Shown here piece by piece: positions 34,424 through 47,185 of a DNA stretch of 64,000 bases. Position 1 is the first letter of the stretch, and the number at the start of each line of letters is the position of its first letter. Origin of the DNA: Isoetes taiwanensis (lineage: Eukaryota; Streptophyta; Lycopodiopsida; Isoetales; Isoetaceae); assembly GCA_021234155.1 (NCBI GenBank), contig JAJEKV010000013.1, positions 10,333,240 through 10,397,239 of the forward strand. The letters are read 5' to 3'. The translations under genes were made by a program, and so were the position numbers. The notes below the pieces were generated by a model that saw nothing but the letters and a program-made list of their open reading frames with translations, searched no databases and was not told the origin of the DNA.

Positions 34424-37400
34424 TTACAATTCCGTTAAGCTCTTCACATGGATAAAAAGAATTGAAAGTGATAATGAGGATCGCGGTGGCGAACATTGTG
34501 AGTTGTCGTGTGAAGGAATGTTTAGACAAAATAACCGAAATAGTAAACTCAAAGCATTGTAATTTGTATTCCTCAAACATTTCAATGTACATTTCTTTTG
34601 CCATATGGGCGAAATTAGTCCATCCGGGTTTCCGATCTTTGTCTCGTACAACACCGAGCTCGGCCCGACTATCCTAGCTACATGTTCCTGTCCCTTTGAA
34701 AAACATCTTACGTATCCATCTCTGTAGCCTTGTTTTATCCGGGATTTCTCTGCATATGGCTGCGCAAGGAGTTGGACATGTGGATCCGGTCCTTCGATGT
34801 CGGTATCCATGGGGTCCCTTCGACATCTGCGCCACTCTGCTTTCGGCACATGCGATATCTCGGGTGCATGGAAGAGTTTGGTTTTTTTTTCTTTGGAACT
34901 CGATGCTCTTGTGTGCCTGATGGCTCACCCTCTTGATCCGCGGGGTCCACGGCCATGCCTACGTATTCAAAACTTCGACCCCACGTCCAAGAAAGGCATG
35001 TAGGCATCAAATTTTTCATTTAAAGCCCCCAATTTTTGAAACATTTAGCTCTAGCCGAGAAATACCTTTCTCGGTAGCCTCCGTAAGTCTTTTAGTTTCT
35101 CGCATTCTTTCCTCGTAGCTTTTCTCATCCATTTGATCCAAGATTGAATCGATGTTAGATATATCCGTTAGTTGGGTAATGTTTAAATTGATCGCATGAG
35201 GATCATTCTCGGGCTCGCCTTATCCTCGTCATCCGTCTCCCCAAATATGCAATCGACCATTTTTTCGAGCTTATCCAGAAAGCCCTCGAAAATCGGCACA
35301 CTTTACCACGGCTTTTCGAAGCAATACTCTTCTTTCCCTGCGGTAAGGGCGACACGAAGCGCGTTCTCACGAGAAGAAATCAAGAACACAACCATCCTTC
35401 GGCACAAGCTTGTCAACCGTAGTAGGCATATGATGTCTTCAAACGCACTTCATCACGTGGTCACCTTCCATTCCGACAAACTTGTACCGGGTTTACCCGT
35501 GAAATATGTCCGCCATTTCTTCTTCATTTTTCTCATCAAGATCTTCGCCACCACCGGCCGGGCATTGGTGGCAAAAAGGCGCTTCGTGGTGCATTGCTCA
35601 CCGTGTCAAACGAAGCTCCAGCCCCGATAATCGCGTTCACCACGAGTCGCTTCGTTGATGCACATATGGGTGATGTAATACTGATATTCCTTCACCCTTT
35701 TCTTGTTCACCCATCCCGGCCGTCATATGTACCTCTCTAAATATGGGACCCGCCTTGAATCTGTTTTTGGTACGTATAAGCAATCGCAAATTCGCATCCG
35801 CATCGTAATCACAAGGTGATAAATGTTAGCAGATTGTCATCTTTGGATATTCTTGTGAAGAGTTCCATATATTTCTTTGCACGCCCATAATGCGAGAGAA
35901 TCCTCTAAAGTCTATGAACACCATAGTAGCATTCTCGGACAATCGGAGTGGAGGTGGGAATCCCTTCCTTTGTTACAAAAGATGCACAACATTTTTCTTC
36001 TCCTTGATCTTGATAGCCTCTTCAGGTTTCAAAATCGATCTAATGGGTTCTAGAAATGCAACGGGCAAATTACCCACAACATGTTCCTTATTGTAATTGG
36101 CTTTCCGCGTACTCGTATCCGAATCGGATATATCCGAATCCATTTGTTCCGTGGAAAGCAGGGAAAGTCGAAAAACAACTCCCAAAAAGTGTAATCTTTC
36201 AAGCAGCGCGGAAGCCGTATGACAAAATCTCTTTCCGCATGAAGTCGAGGCTTCTAATATCAATGGCATGCCGGCGGCAATTAAACTGCCATGATATCCG
36301 CTTTGCACCTTAACGTATGTCTTTCCTTCCAAAATCTCATCGAGTAGCCGAGAAGCCTCTCACATTAGACATGCCTCGAGGTATCTTAACCAGGTTTTGT
36401 TGAAGAAGTCCTTCGAGGGCTTATCGGGAAAATCTCCATGCTCATCACAAAGCTTCTTGTTGACCCATCCGCTGGCCACTTCCATTAACTTTCTCAAAAC
36501 CCGCTCCTCCATAAAAATAAATTGCTTCTCGCCCTTTAGCTCCTTCACCTTTAACGTTGTGGTAGCTATCTCGTGGAAGTCCTACAAAACAAATGGTTAG
36601 GAAAATCGCTGCCGCCATGTCTTTGAGCAAAGATAATAAAAATACCTTCCATCTTTGAGGTGGTGGCGCATTACAATGGGACCTTGAGGAGGACAACCAT
36701 ACGCTTTATGTTGATGCCAGAGGCAAGTTGAAGCTTCTCTAACAATGGCTCTCTATATACAGTGTTAGCGATGACTTCATTGCAATTCAATGCTCAACTC
36801 AATATATTCTCTATCCATCAAGTTTCCGTTAAGCACTCTTGTTCTTCTCCTCAGAGGCTTTTAGCAAACTCCATCTGCTTGTTCCTCAAGCTTCTCCAAC
36901 AAGACAAGATAGCAAATTGAGTTGCACATATACCGTGGTTACGATATTATCCAAAATTTCTTGCCCTTCAAGTCATCCTCTCGTACTCCATGTGATCTTC
37001 TTCCCGAAATAATGTGCACTTGTAAGTCGATGCCCACAAACCGTAAATCATGAACAATAACAATCACCGTAATGGGGTCGAAGGGGACAACATCGGCGGT
37101 GTGAGCACCTCCGTAGGATACGCCTTGAAACTCTTCACGAGAGTCGCGACGTGGTCGCTTGAACGCATTCGATCGCGTGAGGTTAGCAGAGCTGGTTCGC
37201 AATCGAATATTGAAACCTTCATAAACCAGGTTCACACCAAAGCGGGTAGAACCGCTTTGAATTGTTCAAGCTTCTCGTGCGCTTTGTTCCGCCAATTTGC
37301 GCTTCTTCTTGATTGAATTTTAGGTCCGTCGGCGAGCTCAGAGCAATAGGAAATGCTAGCCTCTTGGACGATGCAAAGACCGGAGACTAAGGGGGTGTTG

Positions 37401-38129
37401 GAAGAAGAAGGTTCTCAAGGCTATCGGCATATTGAGTTTGCCGAGTTTGATTCTCAACTTTGGGATGGTAGAATCTTTAGGGGCGATGGGGGAGCACAAA
37501 TAGCCGAGGTTGAGCAGGATTTATAACAAAGGCAGATGGTTGGGCAAAGGAAACAGCTCAACGGAGAGGGCTCACCGGGTTCTAAGAGGCCTCGCTATAG
37601 ATACGGGCTTCACATGTTTTTCTTCGCTTGAGCCCTTAACCAATTCGTGGTCCATTACGTAAGGCATCTTCTCATCTCGCTTAGCTTTCGCAATGCTAGG
37701 TGGTTTCTTATCCGCCAAGCAAACCTTTTCTCGCATGTCGAGAAGCCGCACAATATATCCCTTGCGTCGCTATTCCGCATTCGCAGACAGAGATTCAGAG
37801 GGACCGCTGCATACCGGCCCGTATCCTTTCGCCTTTGGTGAACATTCTTTCCAAAGGGCGGCTTGTTTAATTTGCTAGTCGCCATGAGCATAGGGGGATC
37901 ATAGTTTGTCCATTTAAGGACATACTCAATGAATCGCAAATTTTGTGTGTCCTCTACGCCGCATATAATAGCGCCTTGGACATTGTTTTTGTTCCTTCCC
38001 ACATAGCGATTGCAATTCCCACCGTTGTATGTCATCGCCTTTCTTGCCAAATCCCGAGGAACAAGCAGAGGTCTTTACTACGGCCGCTTTCGCCTTTAAA
38101 TTGCCCCGCGCAATTTCTATACAATTCAC
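34424..38129 (-). pseudogene. Unrecognised coding remnants in the insert
   Basis: Several open frames on - follow one another (37655-38050, 36939-37235, 36360-36548, 35973-36332, 34735-35019, 34424-34849). Protein-like stretches include MEERVLRKLMEVASGWVNKK, DEHGDFPDKPSKDFF and GKTYVKVQSGYHGSLIAAGM. I do not recognise the family. The consistent strand and protein-like composition suggest one old gene of the element that faces away from the DUF7869-like gene, with many frameshifts. Confidence 0.35.
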
Positions 38130-38179
38130 TTTTTCATTTGAAGGTGTGATGATCTTATTGGGTTCAACGCCCGACCGCG

Positions 38180-39300
38180 ATACAAATCCGTGAGTCGCAA
38201 GTAAGAAGTGGGCCTATTCCCAATGCACAAGTTCTTCCGGTGAACATCGCCAGGATCGGCAGCGATCTTCAAGAGAGTTTAGATTATCGCGACCAGCATC
38301 CTCATGAGTGATTCGTAAGATCGCAAAGCCGCCAAGTGGTGAGTCGCCAAGAAGATCGCGACCGCCGGCGTTGTTGACCACTCAACACGATCGCCGCCGC
38401 CGCTACCGAAGTTATCGCCAGGATCGCTGATGCGCGATCCGTCCGACATCGGTGAGTGATCGCGCACCGCATGCATCCCGCTTGAGTTCCGCACTTAATG
38501 ACTACATTACTTAAAAGGTGAAGAGTCTAATTGAACATGCATCTAGCGAAAGAAATCGCGCTCGCATCTTCTTGAGCCGAGGGGTTGAACTAACCTTCTC
38601 TCGAGGTGGGCTTTGGTGCCATGGATCACGCCCGCGGGAAGCTTTAAAAATCGGGTTGATTTCTAATCGCGGGTGGAAGGCTTCGAGGAGGCGAAGCGCT
38701 GAATCGCTGGCCATTTAAATCGGGCCGGGCGGAATGAAAGTCAAGGGATCGCGAGAATAAATATTGGTTGGGGAAGCGGGATTAATTTAATCCGCACGCG
38801 TCGCGACTCGACACGCCATAAATGGCGACCATTAATACTGGCCGCAAGATTCATAAATACCCACTATTAATGCACGGCCGCCCGTATTAATGGACACACA
38901 AATTCAAATTCAAAAATTATGCGTAATAAAGTGCACCTCCAAATTCAAAAAGTGTACGTAATAAAGGCCCCTACGGAACCATAATTAAGACGCCTGAGCG
39001 CCCGGTTGAAGGCCTGAAGAGACAATCGATTTCAAATTTTAAACCTGAATTTCAAGGCGATGAAGAGGGCTGATTTCCAATTTGTAATCGGCGGTGTGGT
39101 ACGGAAGGCGCCGTTCTTCTCGTCTGGCGCCGTTGGGTTTTTGAGGCGCCGTCGCTTCATCGGGGGCTATAGTGCTCATCTTGAAGACGCCCGCCTACTC
39201 TAAGCTACAGGGTACAAAAATCCTAATGCCTTACTTGTGTATCCAAATAGAAGTTGTCGAATCTCAGAGAGATTTTCGATTTGTTGTTTATGTATAGGTT
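38180..39300. other. GATCGC/CG-rich spacer between divergent remnants
   Basis: No gene. GATCGC and close variants recur many times at 38170-38480, and ATCGCCAGGATCG occurs twice (38246 and 38410). 38780-38960 has repeated TTAATACTGGCC/CCATTAATAC words and CAAATTCAAAAA direct repeats. Position between coding blocks that face apart suggests a shared promoter region of the insert; that is inference. Confidence 0.35.
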
Positions 39301-40849
39301 ATAATAGTGCCCTCACAACCATAACAACATATGCACCATCTCTTTTCTTGGTATATCTTTGCTCGTGGATCCAGATAATCCGTTAGCGAGGCCCAATTGA
39401 ATTGTTTATTTCTGACTAATTGATAGTGAGGGAATATCACGGTAACATAATGGTTCTCGCTAATGGTAGTGCTAATGGTTTTGCTTCCACCGCTCAATTC
39501 CACGCCATGTATCTCCATTTTAATTAACCCGACAGGCGATTTTCGTTGTGGAAATAATAAATGCAATTAATATTCACATAGACATTTGATTTAAGTAGAC
39601 TTACTCAAGCATCTATTTTTTGCTCGGGCCGACTTGCTCGGATGTTCCGCATGAAAGAATCGCGACGCTTCATCCCGGAACATAGCTACATAGCGACGCG
39701 AGATTACTTCAATTAATCGCGATTAGCGATCTTTTCGAGGTAAGTCTAGTGGATAGGTGGTTTTTAAATGGTTAGTTAGATTAGACAAAGTTTCTAGGTA
39801 GATTTGAAGGATTGAAGGTCCACCATAGAGGTCGGATGGATCGCCGCCGCGATCTCCCTACCGCCGCTGTCTTGTGCTTCGCTATTTATACCCATGTGTT
39901 CAAGAGAATCGCCTTCGCGATCTTCCCGAGGTATTATGTCGCCCCTTTGGGTCTTTGAGTATCGTGCATTTTTCTTCTAATGAGGTCCAGCCGCCATCGC
40001 CATATCGCCATGTTGACGATGTTAATGGCGCACTGTTGACTTTTTCAGGATGGAAGCTCTACAGCCTTTCTACCCTCGCTGGGGAAGAAGGTGGGTAGGC
40101 GAGTGCATAACTTCAAAAATCACCACAACGCCCCGCGTGCGAGGCAATTGATAGTAGTTTCTCTAGTCGTTGTCTTTGATGGGCGATACCACCGCCGCTT
40201 CCGTTTTAATTGAACCACCTAGAGGAGGTCAATTGGTAGCTTCATTCTTTGGTCCAAAAAGCGACGCTCATGATGAAATCACTCAAAGCACCCGATGTTA
40301 GCACACCACCGTCGTCAGATCAAACTGATAAATTGGCAAGTTCCAAGAAACTCCCCGTGGAAGGAAACAATGAACCAATTGAATTGCGTGGGATTTGGCA
40401 GTGGATAAACTAGTGGAAAAGACATGTGAGTTATCCGACGAAAGTTCGAACCGGCTTATGCTACAAAAACATCGTTTTCGCAGATCCAAACGATGCCGAT
40501 CCGACATGAAGTTGGGTGAAGCATGGATAGGGGTTTCGGTATGAATTTGTTGCCAATGCCCGAAGATTTCTATGCTCTGTCCAGCTTATGCAGAAATGCC
40601 AATGTATGCATGACTTGGTGAGATGGCCAATAGCATTGGTTCTCGTTGATTCCAATTTCTAGCCTAGTTACCTACCGTGAAAGGAGACCGAGGTTGAGAA
40701 GGAAGCTTACGCCATCAGGCCTAGAGGCTGGAGTAACAAAAAAGATTACCACATGGTGAACAGAAGGCGAGAGGACGCCGACCCCAAAAAAAAAAGGTGA
40801 AAGGAAAACCACACCGGCTATCTTGCGCCTCGTGTCCTCGATGATGTCT

Positions 40850-43150
40850 TTGCTTGAAGAGATGTTGTGCGAATTTCACAGCTTAAGGAGGTATCCGCCA
40901 TGAGGACCTTCTCATCGGAACATGAAAAGCTCAAACGCATTTAACTTTTGCGCACAACATGCTAGATCTTTGTTCGGAGAATGGATGTGTGAAAAAAGCT
41001 AATCTTTGAACAACAGGGAAGTCTTGGTGAAGGCATGGCATAGTGCATACTGGATCCCAGCTTTCTACATTTTACAAATGGAGGAAGCTTTTATGGAAGG
41101 GCACGTGATTATGAACATGGAAACTCGGTCCATGAAGCCAAGGTCTCATACACCGGGCCGAGAGGTGCGGCTATCTATGTACATAGATGAAAATGTCAAA
41201 CTATGCCACAATCAAAAGGTTACGAGTGGGGAACTAGAGAAAATGTGAAGAGATTACCTTCCATCTTGACTAAAAAGGACATACATCAAGAGGTAGATAT
41301 AACCGCCCATGAGATGACAGGAAAACATGTTTCTCAATCGCCCTTCTTGTCAACATGGAAGGAGAACCACTGCGAGGTAGCAATCGCCAAAAGGATAGCA
41401 TTTTCTAAGTGTAATACCCAGTATTGTGATAAAGGAGAAACTTGCCAAGACTAGGGATCCGAGAGAAAGAAGAGAGCTCACTGTGGAAAGGAAATCTCAC
41501 ATGACAAAATTCCCCAACTTTCCTCCCGCGCAGGAGTCTCTACCGTCGTGGAAAGCTTTGTCTCATCGATCTCCCAAAATGCCTTAACCATTATACATGA
41601 TAAGATGGATCGCAATAAGACGATGGTTCCTCGTCCGGAGAAGCTAGCAAAATGTGATGGAGGGGTGAACGGGTTGAAGGTGAGTCTTACGGGTGCTCTC
41701 ATGCATGGGCATGGTGTAGGTGCTTTGGGCCACTTCTCCGGCCGGACCTCCGCCGATGATTCAATTTTCATGTGGGATCTTTAAATCATACCTTGAAAAC
41801 ACTAGAGAATCAACTGAGGACAACTGGGGTCATTTGAGAAATACAGATCATCAAGGAAGTCAGTGGGTGGAGCAATCATGAACACGGAAGCCCTTAGGAC
41901 AAAAATGGTGAATGGCTCTAGAAATGATTTTATGCCTCCTATCAAGGGCCCTCCGATAATCGAAGAAGTTGCCTAGGAGGCTTTACTTGCAGCTAGACAA
42001 TTGCTCGTGACAAAACAAGAATGTATCTTTTCTCTTACTTGTCATACTTGGTCCGGTTAGGTGTCTTCGATCAAAAATAACTGGGATTCATGATGGTTGG
42101 ACACACCCACGATGACATAGATGCCCTCTTTGGAAACTACTCTACTCTATTGAGAAGATCGATGCATTGACTATTCGAGCTTATGCAACTCTTCAGTGTA
42201 GTTCAAAGTCTCCTACGCCCTACCTTGTGTCCGAGGTTCCCAACCGAAAGAATTCGTGGAAAGATTTTATCCCCGATAAGAAGGACCGCTTATGTGGTCA
42301 TTTGGAACCTCTACTCTTCAAGTTCTCCAGATGAATGATGGATGGCCACTAATGTTCTACAAGATGAGGCCAGGGCATAGGGGAGTGGCTACCCGAAAAG
42401 GGAATTAAAATGTGGAAGGAGGATGCCCAAGGCTTACCTATGATTCCTAGAGGGTCACCTAAGGTCGCAAGTGTACCATATCGAAGCTTGGATGGATATA
42501 GGTGCCTTGAGAGCTTCAATTGCCAAGTACATGATGCATCGGCAGCTATTTCTAGAGCCGGCGATAACTCATGGTCTAACACATATATGAATGAAGTTAT
42601 TGACTACCGGGTCCACCTTTTGTTAAGAAGTGCTTGGGGACGTTCGGCCCCGGGAGAACTCGCTCATTCAGTTTCGCCCAAAGACGAGACAAACCGCATT
42701 AGAAGAACCCGACAACTTATTGGTGGATGAACACATTGGTGCATCTCATTATGTCGGCCTTTCTCTGTAAACCCAAGAACCCCTGTTGAAATATTCGACC
42801 CCTACCAAGATGTGAAGAAAGGAATGCTCTTGGCCGACAAAGCACATGATAACCGCCTCGATGTGGATGGCCTTTATGGAAGAGGACCCAAGAGGGACCC
42901 TAATCTCCCTCACTATGAAGAGGTGTTTGTTTCTTGGTTTGAGCCTGTTGCAAGAAAGGGTACCTCATATGCAATGCAAAGATAGGGATTGCCGGAGCAA
43001 GAATTGGAGACCTAATCCTAATGACCCGCCACGCTATCAACATTTGAAAACGATAGACTATGGTTGGGCCAGGGGACCAAAGCCGCTGATAAATGTGAGT
43101 GATCCCCAAAGAGTGTGGGGTCTCGATTGCAAGAATTAGTGGCTAAAGAA
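40850..43150 (+). pseudogene. DUF7869-like protein remnant
   Basis: The frame near 42036-42165 reads YLSYLVRLGVFDQ, a stop, then LGFMMVGHTHDDIDALFGNY. The MVGHTHxDID core is the hallmark of the DUF7869 family, a protein of unknown role found in many plant and animal repeats. The 42846-43139 region gives, over two frames, DPNLPHYEEVFVSWFEPVA and CRSKNWRPNPNDPP, consistent with its C-terminal part. Upstream blocks (41006-41460, 41548-41784) include ISQNALTIIHDKMDRNKTMV and GALMHGHGVGALGHFSG. Stops and frame changes occur every 100-300 bp, so it cannot be translated through. Family call is by motif memory. Confidence 0.5.
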
Positions 43151-43355
43151 GCTAACGACGAGGATGAGAACTCTTGAGGTATGCAATGCTCTTTTACATA
43201 ATTACTATATCATACATGACATGCATCTTACAATAGACTAGTTATTATTCATTACGCTTTGTGTTTTTCATCTCAACACAAGAGCTCTTACACTATACAA
43301 TGCCAAACAGGTGATTCATTCATCTTCAGGATCTGTAGTAGTGATCCCTGATATC

Positions 43356-46300
43356 TCATAGCTCATGCGCATAGTCAGCATCTACAAAGCCTTGTAGCAA
43401 AGGAAACTGGCCAGTTGTTCCATGATAACTGAGCCCATAACGAGGAGTACCTTTAAGGTATTTCAAGATGTGTTTGACTGCCTGCCAATGTGGAGCATCT
43501 GCTTTTTCCATAAATTGAGAAACAGTAAATTTGCTTTTTCCATCTGCTTTTTCCATAAATTTCTGATATATCCGGACGACTGCAAACCATAAGGTGCATG
43601 AGTGATCCAACAACTCTTCGATAAGAAAGAGGTATCTTATGATCGAAAGGCATACATGTGTCTGAACTTGGATCAGAATTAAACTGGGTAGAAATAGCAG
43701 GTGTGCTTACCTCTTTGCAAGTGTGCATTTGGCATTTGTGAAGAAGAGATTCAACTCCTTTGGCTTGGTGGACTGTAATAGTTCGATTAGCGAGGTTTCT
43801 ACTAATCTGCATCCCAAAGAAATATTTCATGGCTTCAAGATCCATCATTTGGAACCGGCTGTTAAACCAGAAGAGTTAGATGCCAAAATGAGGTCATCAA
43901 CATACAAAACCAGCAGAATGCATCTGTTTCCAGCATGCTTCACATAAACGTTCCAATCAGCCTCACTTCTAGAGAAGTCTTGGGCAGTGAAGAAAGAGTG
44001 AATGGTTTTATACCAAAGTCGGGGGGATTGTCTGGGTCCATAAATAGCCTTGCGTAACTTGCACACTTTATTTTCTTGCTCTCGGTGTGCATACCCAGGT
44101 GGCTGCTTAATGTACACTTCTTCATCTATCTTACCGTGGATGAACGCTGACTTGACATCCATCTGTTGGAGGTCCAAGTCATATGCTGTTGCTATGGCCA
44201 GAACTGCTCTCACAAACGTTAATTGTGCCACCGATGCAAATGTTTCTTGATAGTCCACCCCTACCCCTTGGGAACACCCTCGAGCTACGAGCCGGGCTTT
44301 GTACCTGTTGATATTACTATTCTCATCATATTTTACTTTGTACAGCCACTTGGTGTTGATCGCCTTTTTGTTTGGCGGCATGTCGACAAGCTCCCAAGTT
44401 TCATTGTGCAGCAGGGAGTCAAACTCCTCATCCATTGCTTGTTTCCAAAACTTGTTTTCTGGACTGTGCATTGCTGCTTCATACATGGATGGTTCCTCAA
44501 CAAAAGCATTACAATGCATGGCTATGAAAGCTGATCCTCGTGCTTGCCTGCTGCTCAGATACTCCACCATCTTTTCAGTAGGTTTCGAAGTCCTTGAGGA
44601 TCTTCAAAGCATAGGCTCTTCACATTCATTATCACTGCATGCCCCTTCTAACTCAGGCTCAGAAGGGAGATCATCTTCTTCAAGGGGAATATCTCTTGGT
44701 GATGATTTTGAGTCACTTGAAGTTTCAGATTCTTGTTGTGTGGCTGTTATAAGAGGATCATACTTTAGGGGTTTCTGATTTTTACCAATGCTAAAGTCTA
44801 GCTCATTGAATGATACACTCCGTCTCACAATCATTTTCCTGGTTGCAGGTACATATAGCTTGTATCCTTTCACATGCTCCCCATAGCCGACAAATATACA
44901 AGGTGTTGGTCCATGCTTCCTCTGGCACAGTTTGTGGCACAGCCTTGGTTGGCACCCTTGTTAATGATGTACACAGCTGTATGTACTGCTTCAGCCCAAA
45001 ATTTAGGTTCTATGCCCTTAGAAAGGATCATAGACCTAGCACATTCCAGCACAGTCCAGTTTTTCCTGTTGATGCTCGTGAGCCACTGAGGTCTCGTGGA
45101 TAATACCTAGCCTCTTTAAGAATTCATCGAATTCACTTATAACGCTCTCCTCCCTGATCACTTCGGATAGTCTTCATCTTTCTTTCTATGAAGTTCTCTA
45201 CCATGGCCTTCCATTGCTTAAATTTCTCGAACACTTCAGACTTATGGGCTAAGAAATATATCTAATTTTTCTGAGTATAGTCATCTATGATCAATAGAAA
45301 ATACCTGGACCCACATAGAGACTTTACCCGAGCAGCTCCCCATACGTCCATGTGGACCAGCTCCAGTGGTTGACTGGCCCTTGCTCCCTTTTGCTTGTGA
45401 TATGATTTCCTGCTCAGTTTGGCCAGCGCACATCCCTCGCATATTCCTGGAGGGGGTTTAACTTTGGATAGCCCTTTCACAAAATTCTGGACCTGCATCT
45501 TTTTGAGGAACTGGAAGTTGGCATGACCAAGGCGTTTATGCCAAGTTTAACTGGGACCTGTGCTGCTTATATTCAGTGCTGTAGATGGTTCTCTGCACCA
45601 GCTGCACCATTCTTTCTCCTTGTGCCACCGAATTATACACCTTCCTCCTCCAAATGTGATGTATAATTGAGCATCATCCATTTTTGAAATCGAGAGCAGA
45701 TTGGCTTCCAAGTCTGGCACATACAATGTATTTTTAAGCAGGACCTTTCCAATGACCTTTCCGATGGCTAGTTTCAACATCACAGTTCCCGTGCCTTTTA
45801 CACTTAAAAGACATTTGCCTATTTTTACCTTCCATTGTCCTGATTCCTCTTTAAACTCCTGGAATAATTCCTGTTTTGGTGTCATGTGATCACTGGCTCC
45901 AGAGTCAAGGAGCCATATCCCTTGGGCAGTTTCTGCCATGAGAGCCACCGCCTCAATTCCACATGAATTATTCCATGCATCATCTTCTTTTGGCTGACAA
46001 AGGATGGCCTTTATAACATCTGCAATTTTTGCAAACATGCTGATGATACTGCTGACTATCCAAAGAGATATCATTCATTATAATATCTCTTTGGTTTCTC
46101 TCCAGCTTACACGTTACGAACGCACCTGCTACAGACACAAGCGAATCACTGTTGGAGCTTCGATCAAATCACTGCTGGAGCTTCGATCAGAGTTATCAGT
46201 CTCACTCGCCTTGGAAGCTTTGTGAGCATGGCCCCATTCTCTTCTTCATTTCATCTTTGTCAGCCACCACCACCTGTTTCTTTTTTCTCTTAGAATCATT

Positions 46301-47100
46301 TATCTTATTGGGTTCAGGACAATCCCTCGCAATATGCCCATGTTTGTTGCAATTGTAGCATTTACGGGTCTCTACATTCTCTTGTCTTCCAACAAGTGCG
46401 TGACCTTCAACTTGTCCTCCTCGCTTGGCTCCTGCCTGATTGATCTCCTCCATTAAGATCTGCTGGCATGCCCATTCCAACTCCACATGTTCTACAGATC
46501 CTATCAAATGCTTTATGTTATTGAAGGTTGCAGGCAATCCTAGGAGCAGAGCAACAACAATCAGGTCATCATCGAGCCCCCTTTCCATTCCTTTGAGTTG
46601 ACGTGCAGCTTCCTTAATTCTGGAAATGTATTCTTCAGCTGATTGGCAGTCCTTTAGCTTTGTGGTAAAAACCACAGAGTACAAGTTAGCTTGCTGGGAA
46701 AAGTGTCTCTTCTTCTAAATCCTAGAGAGCTGTTCCCAAGCATCTTGAGCACTTTCAACCGCCTCCACTTGTGCAATCATGGTATCATCCAGATACCGCA
46801 TCATCCTATTCCTTGCCTCCCAAGATACCGCATCATCCTATTCCTTGCCTCCCAGTCACGTTGCATCCATTTGAGCAAGGCTTGTCTGTCTTCCACAGAT
46901 GTACCAGGCTCCTATTTGCCTTCTCCCTTAACAACCTGAGCTGCTGTGAGTCCTGCTTGTTGAGCACTGGTCTTGGCTCATCACCAGATACTACATGCCA
47001 TAATCCCTTCTCAGAAAGCTTTCCACGAACCTTGATAAACTAGTAAAAGGCGTTATCATGGGAAAGTTTTTGTATTTTTCCCATTTCATTCTTGTGCAGC
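43356..47100 (-). pseudogene. Copia gag-pol, broken
   Basis: Gag (about 47040-46202): DDDLIVVALLLGLPATFNNI and the CCHC knuckle CYNCNKHGHIARDC. Protease (46074-45547): WLLDSGASDHMTP. Integrase zinc domain TWHKRLGHANFQFLKKM...CEGCALAKLS then core LVHMDVWGAARV and LLIIDDYTQ (45.25-45.55 kb). A region with SEPELEGACSDNECEEPML links to RT. RT (44570-43845): WKQAMDEEFDSLL, INRYKARLVARGCSQ, QMDVKSAFIHGKI and the catalytic LYVDD. Then VVGSLMHLMVCSRPDI and the first RNase H aspartates (GFVDADYA). Disabled by stops (for example after YTQKN), a 32-bp duplication in gag, a duplication coding FMEKAD near 43.5 kb, and loss of most of RNase H. Confidence 0.92.
46791..46855. repeat. 32-bp tandem duplication in Copia gag
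   Basis: GATACCGCATCATCCTATTC through CTTGCCTCCCA occurs twice in a row (46792 and 46824). The 32-bp length is not a multiple of three, so it shifts the gag frame. Confidence 0.92.
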
Positions 47101-47128
47101 GCAGCTCCTTACCCGAACGGATTTGCCT

Positions 47129-47140
47129 GCTCTGATACCA
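47129..47140 (-). other. Copia primer-binding site
   Basis: TGGTATCAGAGC on the - strand, complementary to plant initiator tRNA-Met 3' end, directly next to the LTR. Used to prime minus-strand cDNA. Confidence 0.95.
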
Positions 47141-47185
47141 TATCAGTACATAACGAAATTGAGACTTCCAAAAGGCATAATCCTT

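Larger units (their letters stand above)
34150..43340. mobile_element. ~9.2-kb insertion inside the Copia element, unclassified
   Basis: The Copia RNase H frame is lost just after GFVDADYAHEL (about 43375) while the Copia 3' tail and PPT reappear below about 34150, so the DNA between is foreign to it. The insert has two decayed coding blocks facing away from each other: unknown remnants on - (34.4-38.1 kb) and DUF7869-like remnants on + (about 40.8-43.15 kb). Between them lies an intergenic stretch (38.2-39.3 kb) rich in GATCGC and CG. No clear TIRs or TSD were found at the inferred ends, which are accurate only to about 50-200 bp. Frames are broken very often, mostly near CG. Confidence 0.55.

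Noticed and set aside
34674-35019. Open frames on both strands as host genes
   Set aside because: They lie in the decayed insert and match no known family; treated as element remnants.
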